From contig NZ_CP072390.1 in assembly GCF_018127785.1 (NCBI RefSeq), positions 1 through 64,000 on the forward strand: DNA of 64,000 nt, written 5' to 3'. Every line of letters begins with the position of its first letter. Position 1 is the first letter of the stretch. The notes beneath the pieces were generated by a model. The model had not been told where the DNA came from. It saw only the letters and a program-made list of their open reading frames with translations, and ran no database searches. This stretch comes from Prevotella scopos JCM 17725 (GTDB taxonomy: Bacteria; Bacteroidota; Bacteroidia; Bacteroidales; Bacteroidaceae). A program made the translations under genes and the position numbers. Positions 46,466 to 55,251 of the stretch are shown in pieces.

Positions 46466-47326
46466 TTATTCCAATTCTATTGGGTTATAAGGCTTTGCGT
46501 TAACTGTTGCTGCAACATCGGCTGACACGCTAATACTTCCGTCGCCCGTCAAGGCTTTTACTGGATCAGCACAATAGTTCTTATACATTTGTCTGACAGC
46601 TTTTCGGGAACTCTTTATCACGTCACTTTTATCGTGCATATAAATAGGAGCATATCCCTTCACTTTCTGTAATCCTGTCAAAGTGAAGATAAAATTGTTC
46701 TCAGTGTCTTGTACTTGAAAGATAAGACCCGGTAGTCCGTTAAATTTATAGGGACCATACGGCAGTTCTACTTCAGGTGCATACCAAGCTATGTAATTAC
46801 GCCCGAAGAGTCTTGTCTTGGCTTTCTGACATCGATATCCAGCAATTGTACTATCCCCTTGTAGTAGTTCCCATTCCAGTTGAGGGATACCTTCCTCGTA
46901 TTGATATTTTTGAATACCTCCTGTATTGCATTGAATAAACTCTTTTTTAGCCGCTCTATTCAGCAGGATTAGTTCTCGTAAGCCTTTGTTCTTCAATGCT
47001 ACGAGAAGTTTAGGACCCGATGAAGTTACTTGAGATTTTCCTTTGGCAATAGATGCGGAAATAGAATCAAAAGTGAGTTGTCCATAGTCGATGAACATAT
47101 TATGCTGCTGTCCTATTCTTAAGATTGTGGTTGCCGTACGTTTTGCATCAGGATACTTTGCGTCTTTTGCATACTTGTACTCATAAACCACTTGATACTG
47201 TGCAGGTTCATATTGAACTGTTTTGGTTGAATCCCATCTCCCTTTTAATTGAGAGAAATCCAGCGTCTGAGCAGATAGGCATGTTGTGCAGACGATGAGG
47301 ATATGTAGAATGATGTTTTTCTTCAT
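46466..47326 (-). CDS. GLPGLI family protein
   Basis: A 286-residue secreted protein with signal peptide (MKKNIILHILIVCTTCLSAQ) and the diagnostic motif in YKFNGLPGLIFQVQDTENNF at about residues 193-212. The part before it, GYRCQKAKTRLFGRNYIAWYAPEVELPYGPY, is also typical. The role is unknown; it is usually coded with an outer-membrane beta-barrel, as here, where the receptor-like gene follows by 4 bases. The two probably act together at the envelope. Confidence 0.9.
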   Translation of the reverse strand: MKKNIILHILIVCTTCLSAQTLDFSQLKGRWDSTKTVQYEPAQYQVVYEYKYAKDAKYPDAKRTATTILRIGQQHNMFIDYGQLTFDSISASIAKGKSQVTSSGPKLLVALKNKGLRELILLNRAAKKEFIQCNTGGIQKYQYEEGIPQLEWELLQGDSTIAGYRCQKAKTRLFGRNYIAWYAPEVELPYGPYKFNGLPGLIFQVQDTENNFIFTLTGLQKVKGYAPIYMHDKSDVIKSSRKAVRQMYKNYCADPVKALTGDGSISVSADVAATVNAKPYNPIELE

Positions 47327-48041
47327 TTGAATGGTTTGTTAATGAATAATTCAAGAGCAGGTCTTGATATAAATAGGTTTTATGATTTATCGATTGTTCG
47401 TATCTTCTTTTTTATTTCTTCTGTAGTCGTTTTATTCGTGTCGATATATGATTTTTTACAACATGAGTTGTTTATTTCCTATGTACCTTTTGAAGATACG
47501 GATGCTACTGCTATATGAGCAATGCTACGAAAAGACTCTTTTTCATGAGCTTAATGTTTAAAGGTGATGAGTTCTTGTTTAGGTTATATGTGACCTTGTC
47601 ACGATATTACAATTGTATTTTCTTTTATAAAGAATTGTCAACGTGTTTGATATAGATTGGATTTCAAAGTTATAAATTAAGGTTGAAAATTGCAAGGTAT
47701 TTGTTCTTTTTTGCATTATTTAATTGTTGTAAAGTTGGTGTATTGCTTAAGATTATCGGCATCTCGATAAAGTGCTTACTGCCAGTTGAGTTTGTCTTGG
47801 TATCACCTTTCATGAGTCTTAGTGTAACAAAAATTTATAATGTCTGTGTGGAAAGTAAAATGACAACAAACGAATTGAAAATTACCTTGTGACTTGTTCT
47901 ATGTTTCTCTTCTAATTCTATAAGGTTATCAGTCCAAACTTCGTAAGAATCTATTTTAAGTGTTTCTTTTCTCTATAGTCTCGTTTTTTTTTACTACTTT
48001 TGTACACCAAACATGCATGTTAATTAAACCTACGATTATTA
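47327..48041. other. Intergenic region upstream of the kinase-like gene
   Basis: About 715 AT-rich bases. The only supported feature is TACTTTTG at 47995-48002, a promoter box 40 bases before the kinase-like gene. Short frames at 47327-47518 and 47683-47892 have no recognisable protein character. Confidence 0.55.
47995..48002 (+). promoter_or_regulatory. Promoter box of the kinase-like gene
   Basis: TACTTTTG after a T-rich stretch, 40 bases before the start codon. Confidence 0.5.
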
Positions 48042-49241
48042 ATGAGTGAAAACAAAGTCCCCACTAACGAGTCTGTACAGACTGCAGATGCACCAGTAAA
48101 GGCAAGTTATACTGATTATCAGGTTATTCCATCACATGGATATTGTATGATTGTGAAGTGTCGTAAAGGCGACCAAACGGTTGTTTTGAAGGCACTTAAG
48201 GAGGAATATCGTGAGCGTCAGCTGCTTCGTAATGCTTTGAAGCGTGAGTTTAAGCAGTGTCAACGACTCAATCACTCTGGTATTGTACGCTATCAAGGGC
48301 TGGTTGAGGTTGATGGTTACAGACTTTGTATTGAGGAGGAGTATGTCGAAGGCCGCACCTTACAGGCTTATCTCAAGGAGTCGCATACAGATGATGAGAA
48401 GATCGCAATCATTAATCAGATTGCTGATGCATTGCGTTATGCGCATAGTCAGGGTATCGCACACCGTTATTTGAAACCCTCTAACATCCTCGTTACAACG
48501 CAAGGTAATTATGTGAAGCTGATAGATTTCAGTGCTCTCTCACCTGAAGATGTGAAGATAACTCCTGACACAACTCGTTTTATGGCACCAGAGTTGAAGG
48601 ATGAGACGATGGCAGCTGATGGTACGGCAGATATCTATTCACTCGGCACCATCATGAAGGTCATGGGACTTACATTGGCTTATAGTGAAATTATCAAGCG
48701 TTGTTGTGCCTTTAAGCGTAGCGACCGTTATTCAAACATCGATGAATTCTTGGCTGATTTAAATAATGAAGGAACATCATTTAAGATGCCAAAGATTGGT
48801 AAAGGTGCTGTAATGGTAGCTTTGTTAGTTGTTGTTTTGGGTATCGTTGGCGTTTTAATCTATAATTACGGCGGTACGTTGGTCAATCAGATTGGAAAGG
48901 TGGATGTGACATCTCTCTTCAAGTCGGATGCTGAGACAGCACCAGAAGACACTGTGAAAGTAGCTCCTACAGAGCAGGCGGATAGTCTCTCAGCTGAGGC
49001 TGAGGCTCCTGCTACAGGTAAACTTGCCTTTATGAATAGGATGAAGCCAGCCCTTTATAAGGATCTTGATGGTATCTTTGAGAAGAATTCTGCGGATAAG
49101 GCGGCGTTAAATAAGGCCATTAAGACTTACTATCGTGGACTGATTCATGCTAACGATACACTCAACAATGAACAGCGAGCTGAGGTTGATCGCGTATTTG
49201 GTGATTATGTAAAGCAGAAGAAGGCTGCATTAAATAAATAA
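48042..49241 (+). CDS. Receptor-like Ser/Thr kinase homologue lacking HRD aspartate (probable pseudokinase)
   Basis: A 399-residue membrane protein. An N-terminal eukaryotic-like kinase domain (about 24-250) is followed by one membrane helix (about 258-277) and a periplasmic helical domain of about 115 residues. The ATP lysine K50 (VVLKALK) and alpha-C Glu E69 are present, but the catalytic loop reads HRYLKPSN at 141-148: the Asp of HRD is Tyr (TAT, one base from GAT). The next motif is DFS (D162) instead of DFG. Metal-binding N148 and D162 remain. It probably binds nucleotide or acts as a scaffold, with little or no kinase activity (inference). Confidence 0.85.
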   Translation: MSENKVPTNESVQTADAPVKASYTDYQVIPSHGYCMIVKCRKGDQTVVLKALKEEYRERQLLRNALKREFKQCQRLNHSGIVRYQGLVEVDGYRLCIEEEYVEGRTLQAYLKESHTDDEKIAIINQIADALRYAHSQGIAHRYLKPSNILVTTQGNYVKLIDFSALSPEDVKITPDTTRFMAPELKDETMAADGTADIYSLGTIMKVMGLTLAYSEIIKRCCAFKRSDRYSNIDEFLADLNNEGTSFKMPKIGKGAVMVALLVVVLGIVGVLIYNYGGTLVNQIGKVDVTSLFKSDAETAPEDTVKVAPTEQADSLSAEAEAPATGKLAFMNRMKPALYKDLDGIFEKNSADKAALNKAIKTYYRGLIHANDTLNNEQRAEVDRVFGDYVKQKKAALNK

Positions 49242-49492
49242 ATTATTGACACAACAGAGATGAAGGCTACGTCACCTAGATGTGATAAGCTACCTACTCG
49301 GATGTAGTGTTTTAGAAGGCAAAGGCAGAGTCTGTGTTTTCTTTCAGAACCTTAAGAAAGCGTGAGAGGAAGACAGTGTCTGCCCTTGTTCGTTTTTAGT
49401 AAGTAGCAATATGCTTTCTGATTGACAAAGAAGTGACAACGGAAATAGCTGCACTTCGTTGCTAATCGTAGGATTTCTAATAAACAAGAGGA

Positions 49493-50221
49493 ATGAAACA
49501 AATCTTTTTAATGCTCTTTGCAGGTTTGTTATGTGCTAGTAGTGGACAAGCACAGACGACAGTGGCTCGTTGGCAGGCTGCTGCTCGGTCAATGGAACAG
49601 CAAGGACTGGTGAATCTTAAGCAAGTGGTTCCTTCAATCAAGGTGGCTTTGATGTATGCTCGCGCGGATAACTTCTGCAATCGTGTACTCTATCATGACT
49701 TACGTGATGCCTATGTATTGCCTGTTTGTGCTGAGGCCTTACGTAAGGCGCAGGCGGAGTTGAAGCGTCGTCGTCCCGACTTGAGTCTTTGCATCTTTGA
49801 TGCTACACGACCGATGAGTGTGCAGCAAACGATGTGGGACGCTGTAAAAGATACGCCAAAGTACTTCTATGTTTCCAATCCTACCCACGGAGGTGGTATG
49901 CACAACTATGGAATGGCGGTAGATATCAGTATCTGCAAGGCATCATGGAATGAAGCTACATGGCGCGATGGCGCAACACGTTGTATTATTGATACGATCC
50001 CAATGGGTGTGAAGGTTGATCACATGGGAATAGCCAGTCATATTGATAAGGAGTCAGAACTCGTCTCCCGTCATCTTATCTCTCGTGAGGCATTAGCCAA
50101 CCGCCGACTACTTCGTGAGGTGATGCGTGCCGCAGGATTCATGCCTTTACGTACGGAGTGGTGGCATTTCAACCTTTGTACGCGTGCTTGGGCAAAGAAG
50201 AAATTGAAGGTGGTAAGGTGA
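49493..50221 (+). CDS. M15 family metallopeptidase, D-Ala-D-Ala dipeptidase-like
   Basis: A 242-residue secreted zinc peptidase (signal MKQIFLMLFAGLLCASSGQA) acting on peptidoglycan or dipeptides. Zinc ligands are in MHNYGMAVDIS (His and Asp) and EWWHF (His), and FDATRP holds the conserved Arg. VanX/DdpX-like order and length suggest a D-alanyl-D-alanine dipeptidase, but specificity is not certain. Its stop is 7 bases from a long GC-rich palindromic repeat (50229-50267). Confidence 0.88.
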   Translation: MKQIFLMLFAGLLCASSGQAQTTVARWQAAARSMEQQGLVNLKQVVPSIKVALMYARADNFCNRVLYHDLRDAYVLPVCAEALRKAQAELKRRRPDLSLCIFDATRPMSVQQTMWDAVKDTPKYFYVSNPTHGGGMHNYGMAVDISICKASWNEATWRDGATRCIIDTIPMGVKVDHMGIASHIDKESELVSRHLISREALANRRLLREVMRAAGFMPLRTEWWHFNLCTRAWAKKKLKVVR

Positions 50222-50228
50222 GAAAAAG

Positions 50229-50267
50229 CCTCACTCCCGCCCCCTCTCCGAATGGAGAGGGGAGTGA
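50229..50267. repeat. GC-rich palindromic repeat, left of a pair
   Basis: 39 bases containing CCCCTCTCCGAATGGAGAGG. It matches the reverse complement of 50427-50465 at 37 of 39 positions and lies just after the M15 peptidase gene. Confidence 0.85.
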
Positions 50268-50345
50268 TTACCGACTTTGCTACAGTATTAGCATGATAAG
50301 AATAATATTCTAAGGACTATTAAGGTAATACAACAATAGGATTAG

Positions 50346-51662
50346 ATGAAGCAAAAAAACGATATAAGTCATTCGGAACTACCACTGCCAAGATATGTGC
50401 GGGACGTCCTAAGCAAACATAACATTTCACTCCCCTCTCCAATCGGAGAGGGGGCGGGGGTGAGGCTTCTTGCCCTCCAATCCCACCGCTATCCGGATAT
50501 TGACATGCCTTTCTTGCTCAATCAAATCGCTGGATGGCAGATAGCACGCACGAAACTGCCATCGTGGGCGGCAAACGAGGATATCATCTATCCACCTCAT
50601 CTATCGATGGAGCAGTGCTCAAGTGAGCCGACAGCGGAATACAAGGCACGACTTGTTACACGCCTCGTTGGAACAGGGACATCGGCTTCTTCTTGTCTTT
50701 GCGACCTCACGGGTGGCTTTGGCGTTGATTTCTCCTTTATGGCGCAGGGTTTCAAACGTGCAATCTATGTAGAACAGCAAGAGAACTTATGTGCGTTAGC
50801 ACGTCATAACTTCCATGCCTTAGGCTTATCACAAGCTGAAGTGGTTAATGGTGATGGTACGGCTTATCTCCGTCAACTCAACCAAGTGTCAGTTCTTTTC
50901 CTCGATCCTGCGCGTCGTAACGAGCAAGGAGGTAAGACGATACTGATAAGTGATTGTACACCTGACGTCTTGGCTTTGGAAGATGAACTCTTAATAAAGG
51001 CTGACACGGTGGTTATTAAACTCTCACCAATGCTTGATTGGCATCGTGCTGTTGACGAACTCAATGGTTTGGGCAATGTGGTCCGTGAGGTACATATCGT
51101 TTCTGTACGCAATGAATGTAAGGAGTTACTGCTTGTTTTGCAGAAGTCAGTTTGTGCGACAGGGGATAAAACAACTGACGAAAAAGCCTTACAAGTGTTT
51201 TGCGTGAATGATGATAGTATGGTTTCTTATTCTCTGAATGAGACTTTAAACATATCACAGCGCATCGGCTCAACTCTTCCTACGAGCGGTCAGTACCTCT
51301 ATGAGCCTAATGCTTCATTGATGAAGGCGGGTTGCTTCGCACTGCTCACAGCGCGTTATCCTATATCAGCCTTAAGTCTGAATTCTCATCTTTTTGTCTC
51401 TGATGAGGCTATTGAAAGTCTTCCAGGTCGATGGTTTGAAATAACAGCCGTTTCATCATTTAATAAGAAGGATCTACGACGCACCCTTTCATGGATAGAC
51501 AAGGCCAATCTTGCTGTACGCAACTTCCCGATGAGTGTTGCCGATTTGCGTAAACGATTGAAGATAAAGGAAGGAGGAGATGTTTACCTCTTTGCAACGA
51601 CAGATGCAGAAAACAATCATCTTCTCATCGTTTGTAAGAAAACAACGTCATCACCTTATTGA
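50346..51662 (+). CDS. Class I SAM-dependent methyltransferase with THUMP-like domain
   Basis: A 438-residue probable RNA methyltransferase. The SAM-binding motif I is CDLTGGFGVDFSFMAQGF at about residues 120-137; DGTAYLRQL and FLDPARRNEQGGKTI follow in the Rossmann domain. The C-terminal part (WFEITAVSSFNKKDLRRTLSW to the end) resembles the THUMP-like domain of this Bacteroidetes family. Residues about 27-40 (ISLPSPIGEGAGVRL) are encoded by the palindromic repeat at 50427-50465, translated in frame in a variable N-terminal part. The target RNA is unknown. Confidence 0.85.
   Translation: MKQKNDISHSELPLPRYVRDVLSKHNISLPSPIGEGAGVRLLALQSHRYPDIDMPFLLNQIAGWQIARTKLPSWAANEDIIYPPHLSMEQCSSEPTAEYKARLVTRLVGTGTSASSCLCDLTGGFGVDFSFMAQGFKRAIYVEQQENLCALARHNFHALGLSQAEVVNGDGTAYLRQLNQVSVLFLDPARRNEQGGKTILISDCTPDVLALEDELLIKADTVVIKLSPMLDWHRAVDELNGLGNVVREVHIVSVRNECKELLLVLQKSVCATGDKTTDEKALQVFCVNDDSMVSYSLNETLNISQRIGSTLPTSGQYLYEPNASLMKAGCFALLTARYPISALSLNSHLFVSDEAIESLPGRWFEITAVSSFNKKDLRRTLSWIDKANLAVRNFPMSVADLRKRLKIKEGGDVYLFATTDAENNHLLIVCKKTTSSPY
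50427..50465. repeat. GC-rich palindromic repeat inside the methyltransferase gene
   Basis: Inverted partner of 50229-50267; together they enclose 159 bases around the gene start. The coded peptide SPIGEGAGVR is a recognisable product of this repeat type. Confidence 0.85.
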
Positions 51663-51825
51663 TTTCATTATTTTTGATTAAATGTTGCAAACACATGGTT
51701 GTGCATTTTACACAATGTCTTTAGCTCACAGAAAACGACTGGTCAGACATTGTTTGACAATAAGCATGATGACTTTTAAACAATAATATATGATATATAT
51801 TTACCGATAAAAACCTATTAAAACA

Positions 51826-53346
51826 ATGAACAGGTATTTTAAGATAGTCATTGCGACTGCGTTGATTAGTGTAACAACATCTGCTAATGCTATTGATCGA
51901 AAGACACTAGCACAGTATGCTTCTTCGTTAACAGGATTGAAGAAAGAACAGTTAAAAACTGCTTTACACAAGCTGATGAGCAAGAAGGATGTCTTACCAT
52001 ACGGTGGAGGTGGACATGGCACTTGGTGGGGCTTCTGGTATTCTGATCGTAATCCGCAAACGAATGAGTGCTACAATCGTTATAGCGATAAAAAATTCTA
52101 TTTTGAAAGTACGAATACAGGCAAGTCCATTGCAGGTATGAATATTGAACACTCTTTCCCGAAAAGTTGGTGGGGAAAGACGAAAAACGATGCATGGTGT
52201 GACCTTTATAACCTCTATCCTTCTGATGAAAAGGCTAATAGCTCTAAAAGCAATTACCCAATGGGTGTCGTCGTTAATGTAAAAGAGCTAGCAGGCGAAG
52301 GCTATGATAAGGTAGGTGATGGCTATGCTGATGGTCAGCTTACAAGGATGTGGGAACCAGGCGATGCTTTCAAAGGTGAGTTCTCACGTAGCTATATGTA
52401 TATGGCTACCACTTATCAGGACCTTAAGTGGGAAAAAGATGGTTTGCAAAGTCTTGAGAATAAGGAATGGCCAACGCTTAAACAGTGGGCTTATAAATTA
52501 TATCTACAATGGAATAAGAAAGATCGTGTAGATCAAATTGAAATCAAACGCAACGAAGCTATTTATAGGATTCAGCACAATCGTAACCTCTTTATCGACT
52601 ATCCTGAACTTGCAGAATATGTTTGGGGTGACAGTATGGATGTTGCGTTTGACCCTTATAATGCTATCACTACGGCTTCTGATGATAATCGTTATACTAG
52701 TGTGATTGTTCCTGAAGAGCCTGTGACGCCAGACAATCCACAAGTGACACCACAAGGAACAATCTTCGTGAAGACAACAATAGCACCTGTTGCTGATAAG
52801 CGTTATGTCCTTGTTGTCAATACTGGTAGCAGTTTTCTTGCAGCATCTACAGTGAAGAACAAGAAGTATGGCTATCTGCCAACAAAGAACATTACTGATG
52901 ATAATGGTAAAGTGAGAGATGCTGATAACCAGTCTGTTCTCACTTTGGAACAGGGAATAACAGGATTCTATATTAAAGATGCTAACGGCAAATACTTCGG
53001 GCAGAAAGATGAGTACAAAACTGTTCAGTTTATGACTAAAGATAAGGCTGTTGAATGGACTTTCGAACCAAATGCTGATGGTACTTTCACGATTACTTCT
53101 TCTACTGGTCATGTGCTTCAGTATGATACTGATTATAAGACGTTAGGTGCTTATAAGCCAGCTTCTGCCGCCGGTATTTATCCAATGCTCTATGTAGAGG
53201 ATCCGACAGCAAGCGTTGAAACGATATGGAACATTACAATCACTGACGATGCGGTTTATAATTTACAGGGCGTTCGCATGCCAGCTGACACCCAGCTTGC
53301 TCCAGGTATCTATTTACGAAATGGTAAGAAATTTATTGTGAGATAA
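51826..53346 (+). CDS. Secreted endonuclease I family nuclease
   Basis: A 506-residue exported nuclease (signal MNRYFKIVIATALISVTTSANA). The EndA/NucM core spans about residues 25-280: GMNIEHSFPKSWWG carries the His-Me finger histidine H109, with WCDLYNLYPSDEKANSSKSN providing the Asn metal site. A linker and a beta-rich region (about 300-475) follow. The last 30 residues (VYNLQGVRMPADTQLAPGIY to the end) look like the C-terminal signal domains common in Prevotella secreted proteins. It probably degrades extracellular DNA for nutrients or competence. Confidence 0.9.
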   Translation: MNRYFKIVIATALISVTTSANAIDRKTLAQYASSLTGLKKEQLKTALHKLMSKKDVLPYGGGGHGTWWGFWYSDRNPQTNECYNRYSDKKFYFESTNTGKSIAGMNIEHSFPKSWWGKTKNDAWCDLYNLYPSDEKANSSKSNYPMGVVVNVKELAGEGYDKVGDGYADGQLTRMWEPGDAFKGEFSRSYMYMATTYQDLKWEKDGLQSLENKEWPTLKQWAYKLYLQWNKKDRVDQIEIKRNEAIYRIQHNRNLFIDYPELAEYVWGDSMDVAFDPYNAITTASDDNRYTSVIVPEEPVTPDNPQVTPQGTIFVKTTIAPVADKRYVLVVNTGSSFLAASTVKNKKYGYLPTKNITDDNGKVRDADNQSVLTLEQGITGFYIKDANGKYFGQKDEYKTVQFMTKDKAVEWTFEPNADGTFTITSSTGHVLQYDTDYKTLGAYKPASAAGIYPMLYVEDPTASVETIWNITITDDAVYNLQGVRMPADTQLAPGIYLRNGKKFIVR

Positions 53347-53377
53347 TCAATACTCGTTATTGAACTTTCGAGATTCT

Positions 53378-53430
53378 GAAGACTTCATTATTCCTTATTG
53401 CAAAGTCGGGAATAATGAAGTCTTCTTTTT
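53378..53430 (+). terminator. Terminator of the endonuclease gene
   Basis: Arms GAAGACTTCATTATTCC and GGAATAATGAAGTCTTC are perfectly complementary over 17 bases, followed by five T. Confidence 0.9.
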
Positions 53431-53520
53431 GTCAACCATGAATACTAGTATGGAATCGTGCAAAGCATAACTACTGATGCAGCTAGCGATGTGAGCAAAT
53501 ACAGCTTATGATAAGCATGA

Positions 53521-53630
53521 ATAGTGCGGAGGCTTAGCACGAATGGTGCGGAGCATGAACACGAATGGTGCGGAGGCTTAGCACAGATGGTGCGGAGCAT
53601 GAGCACGAAGTGTGTTGAGGATGTGTATCA
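53521..53630. repeat. Tandem array, four clear and one degenerate 22 bp units
   Basis: Units start at 53521, 53543, 53565, 53587 and 53609 (degenerate). They alternate two subtypes, GGTGCGGAGGCTTAGCAC and GGTGCGGAGCATGAACAC, with GTGC and CAC half sites. Confidence 0.85.
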
Positions 53631-53706
53631 TGCCTCTATCTTACGAGTTGAATGCAAGATTATCAACAAATTATATCCTAAATTTGTCATTCTATCTTTT
53701 TTTTAG

Positions 53707-53714
53707 TACTTTTG
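53707..53714 (+). promoter_or_regulatory. Promoter box of the GNAT-like gene
   Basis: TACTTTTG 42 bases before the start codon, after a T-rich stretch. Confidence 0.5.
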
Positions 53715-53755
53715 CACGTTTAAGATTAGAAAAATAACGAAATAAATAATAATAA

Positions 53756-54904
53756 ATGTCTTCAATTCAAATTAAGAAGGTAGAAACGAAGAAAGATCTT
53801 AAGGCTTTTATAGAGTTTCATTATGATCTCTATGAGGGTAATCAATATGATGCCCCTAACCTTTATAGTGATGAGTTAAATACGCTGTCAAGAAATAAGA
53901 ATGCAGCATTTGACTTCTGCGAAGCTGAGTATTTCCTTGCCTTGAAGGAGGGGAAGGTGGTGGGGCGCGTGGCTGCCATCATCAATAATAAAGCAAACGA
54001 AAAGTGGGACAAGAAGGATGTTCGCTTCGGTTGGATAGACTTTATTGACGATATAGAAGTTTCAAAAGCTCTGTTGAAGGCTGTTGAAGACTACGGCAGA
54101 GAGAAGGGTATGACCTCTGTTGTTGGTCCACTTGGTTTCACAGATATGGACCCAGAAGGTATGTTGACATGGGGCTTTGATCAGCTCGGTACAATGGCAA
54201 CTATCTACAACTACGATTATTATCCAAAGCACATGGAGAAACTTGGTGGCTGGGAGAAGGATAATGACTATGTAGAATACCGTCTTGATGTTCCAGAGGC
54301 AGCTCCAGAGAAATACACAAAAATTGCAGAGATGGTGGAGAAACGATATAATCTCCATGCGCGTAAGTTGACCAAGAAGGAAGTCTTCGAGGGTGGTTAT
54401 GGTAAGAAACTCTTTGATTTAATCAATGTTACTTACTCTCATCTTTATGGCTTCTCTGAACTGAGTGAACGTCAGATAGACCAGTATGTCAAGATGTACT
54501 TCCCATTTGCTGACCTTGACCTTATTACGGTTATTGAGGATGGCAACAAGGATAACCAGTTAGTTGGTCTTGCTATTACAATCCCATCATTGACACGTGC
54601 TTTGCAGAAATGTCATCGTGGACGTCTTTTCCCATTCGGATGGTGGCATTTACTTCGTGCAATAAAGTTCCATAAGACGGAGGTTGTAGATCTCCTCCTT
54701 ATTGGTGTCCTACCAGAGTATCGTTCAAAGGGAGCCAACTCTCTTGTTTTTGCTGACCTTATTCCACGTTATGTGAAGTATGGATTTAAGTGGGGTGAAA
54801 CGCATGTTGAGATGGAAACAAACGAAAGCGTACAGAGCCAGTGGGGACCATTAGACCCAACTATGCACAAGAAGCGTAGGTGCTATAGGAAAGCTATTGG
54901 GTGA
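53756..54904 (+). CDS. GNAT-fold N-acetyltransferase-like protein
   Basis: A 382-residue cytosolic protein with two acetyltransferase-like halves. EYFLALKEGKVVGRVAAIINN forms the central strands of the first. A conserved segment follows, MTSVVGPLGFTDMDPEGMLTWGFDQLGTMATIYNYDYYPKHMEKLGG, which I know from uncharacterised Bacteroidetes proteins. The second half, LLIGVLPEYRSKGANSLVFADLI, has a motif like the acetyl-CoA loop. The substrate is unknown. Its stop codon is the start of the repeat array that precedes the S23 remnant. Confidence 0.8.
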   Translation: MSSIQIKKVETKKDLKAFIEFHYDLYEGNQYDAPNLYSDELNTLSRNKNAAFDFCEAEYFLALKEGKVVGRVAAIINNKANEKWDKKDVRFGWIDFIDDIEVSKALLKAVEDYGREKGMTSVVGPLGFTDMDPEGMLTWGFDQLGTMATIYNYDYYPKHMEKLGGWEKDNDYVEYRLDVPEAAPEKYTKIAEMVEKRYNLHARKLTKKEVFEGGYGKKLFDLINVTYSHLYGFSELSERQIDQYVKMYFPFADLDLITVIEDGNKDNQLVGLAITIPSLTRALQKCHRGRLFPFGWWHLLRAIKFHKTEVVDLLLIGVLPEYRSKGANSLVFADLIPRYVKYGFKWGETHVEMETNESVQSQWGPLDPTMHKKRRCYRKAIG

Positions 54905-54935
54905 TGGGTGTTGAATGTTGGGTGTTGATGAATAG
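54902..54935. repeat. Left 7 bp-unit array of the S23 remnant
   Basis: Begins in the stop codon of the preceding gene; units are GGGTGTT variants. Bases 54916-54933 are the exact reverse complement of 55328-55345. Confidence 0.8.
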
Positions 54936-55034
54936 TTTTATCATGTGTTCTTTCTATATTTTCACGTGTTTCTTCTATATTAACATCTAACGTTAAGACA
55001 CTTAAAGACCATTTGAATGTAAAAGGATGTTGCT

Positions 55035-55250
55035 ATGGAATTGTTTTATTATAGGCGTTTAGATGTTTATAAGGACGCTAAGCAGTTGGCTATTAATGTC
55101 AATGAAGCCTTAAAATCATTTCCTAAAGAAGAAAGATACGCATTGACAAGTCAATTACAGCGTGCCTCTACATCAGTTATGTTTAATATTGCAGAAGGAT
55201 TTGGTCGCTATAGTAGTAAAGAAAGAACACATATGATATCTTTCAATTAG
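55035..55250 (+). pseudogene. Truncated four-helix bundle (S23 family) gene
   Basis: 71 residues homologous to the N-terminal 60% of the family: ELFYYRRLDVYKDAKQLAINV, then LTSQLQRASTSVMFNIAEGFGRYSSKERTHMI, ending abruptly SFN. The intact relative at 5948-6301 has 117 residues. The two C-terminal helices are gone, and the sequence passes straight into a repeat array after the stop, so an internal deletion is likely. Like the first copy, it lies between inverted arrays of short units. Confidence 0.85.
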
Positions 55251-55251
55251 T

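Larger units (their letters stand above)
53347..53755. other. Intergenic region with terminator, repeat array and promoter
   Basis: Holds the endonuclease terminator, the 22 bp array at 53521-53630 and a TACTTTTG box at 53707-53714 that serves the next gene. A 60-codon frame at 53524-53706 is made of repeat sequence. Confidence 0.65.

Noticed and set aside
47327..47892. Two short plus-strand frames upstream of the kinase-like gene
   Set aside because: Low-complexity hydrophobic or AT-driven sequence, with no ribosome site or family resemblance.
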